This document shows, piece after piece, positions 18,030 to 18,045 of a DNA stretch of 18,045 nt. The notes below the pieces were generated by a model, which worked only from the letters and a program-made list of their open reading frames with translations, was not told where the DNA came from and did no database searches. The DNA is from Actinomycetes bacterium (GTDB lineage Bacteria; Actinomycetota; Acidimicrobiia; Acidimicrobiales; Palsa-688). Within the stretch, counting starts at the first letter, position 1. The number at the start of each line of letters is the position of its first letter. The DNA lies in NCBI GenBank assembly GCA_021815935.1, contig JAKAZH010000012.1, positions 1-18,045 on the forward strand. The letters run 5' to 3'. Position numbers and translations under genes: made by a program.

Positions 18030-18045
18030 GCCTAGAAGCTACAGC

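Overview
The window is dense, high-GC bacterial DNA with frequent GTG/TTG starts and many 4-bp start/stop overlaps. The gene set (gltBD, a SerB-like HAD phosphatase fused to a PlsC acyltransferase as in mycobacterial Rv2483c, a single-chain aconitase, a DivIVA-like coiled-coil protein) points to Actinomycetota. A deep-branching group such as Acidimicrobiia is possible, but this is inference. There are no rRNA or tRNA genes, IS elements, CRISPR arrays or phage genes.

Layout. (1) 1-4988, plus strand: the 3' half of gltB, then gltD, then two small unrecognised genes. One of these is a soluble acidic protein and the other a four-helix membrane protein. They are packed behind gltD and overlap each other by 4 bp. 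(2) 5049-5672, minus strand: a TetR-family regulator, divergent from the next operon. Only 23 bp separate the two start codons, and they contain a perfect 14-bp palindrome that is the obvious operator candidate. (3) 5696-11789, plus strand: a tight four-gene operon encoding a fatty acyl-CoA reductase fused to a HAD phosphatase, a zinc alcohol dehydrogenase, a LarA (nickel lactate racemase) homologue and a PlsC-type acyltransferase. (4) 11786-11970: a short intergenic stretch between convergent operons, with a 14-bp tandem repeat and a separate inverted repeat. (5) 11971-18029, minus strand: aconitase, the HAD-PlsC fusion, an acidic coiled-coil protein, a Pro/Glu-rich protein and a small single-span membrane protein, all reading leftwards.

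How it fits together. gltBD makes glutamate from glutamine and 2-oxoglutarate, and aconitase supplies the 2-oxoglutarate branch of the TCA cycle; the two loci are not otherwise linked. The most interesting part is the TetR-controlled operon. It brings together acyl-CoA reduction, alcohol/aldehyde interconversion, a LarA-like enzyme expected to act on a hydroxy acid, phosphate removal and acyl transfer. That looks like a dedicated pathway for an unusual lipid (fatty alcohol, wax- or ether-type, or acylated hydroxy acid), whose product cannot be read from sequence. The LarA homologue keeps the cofactor lysine and the nickel-ligand histidine but appears to have lost the second catalytic histidine, so its reaction may be new. 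The minus-strand trio downstream of the HAD-PlsC fusion (coiled coil, Pro-rich adaptor, membrane anchor) looks like a small uncharacterised envelope- or division-associated module.
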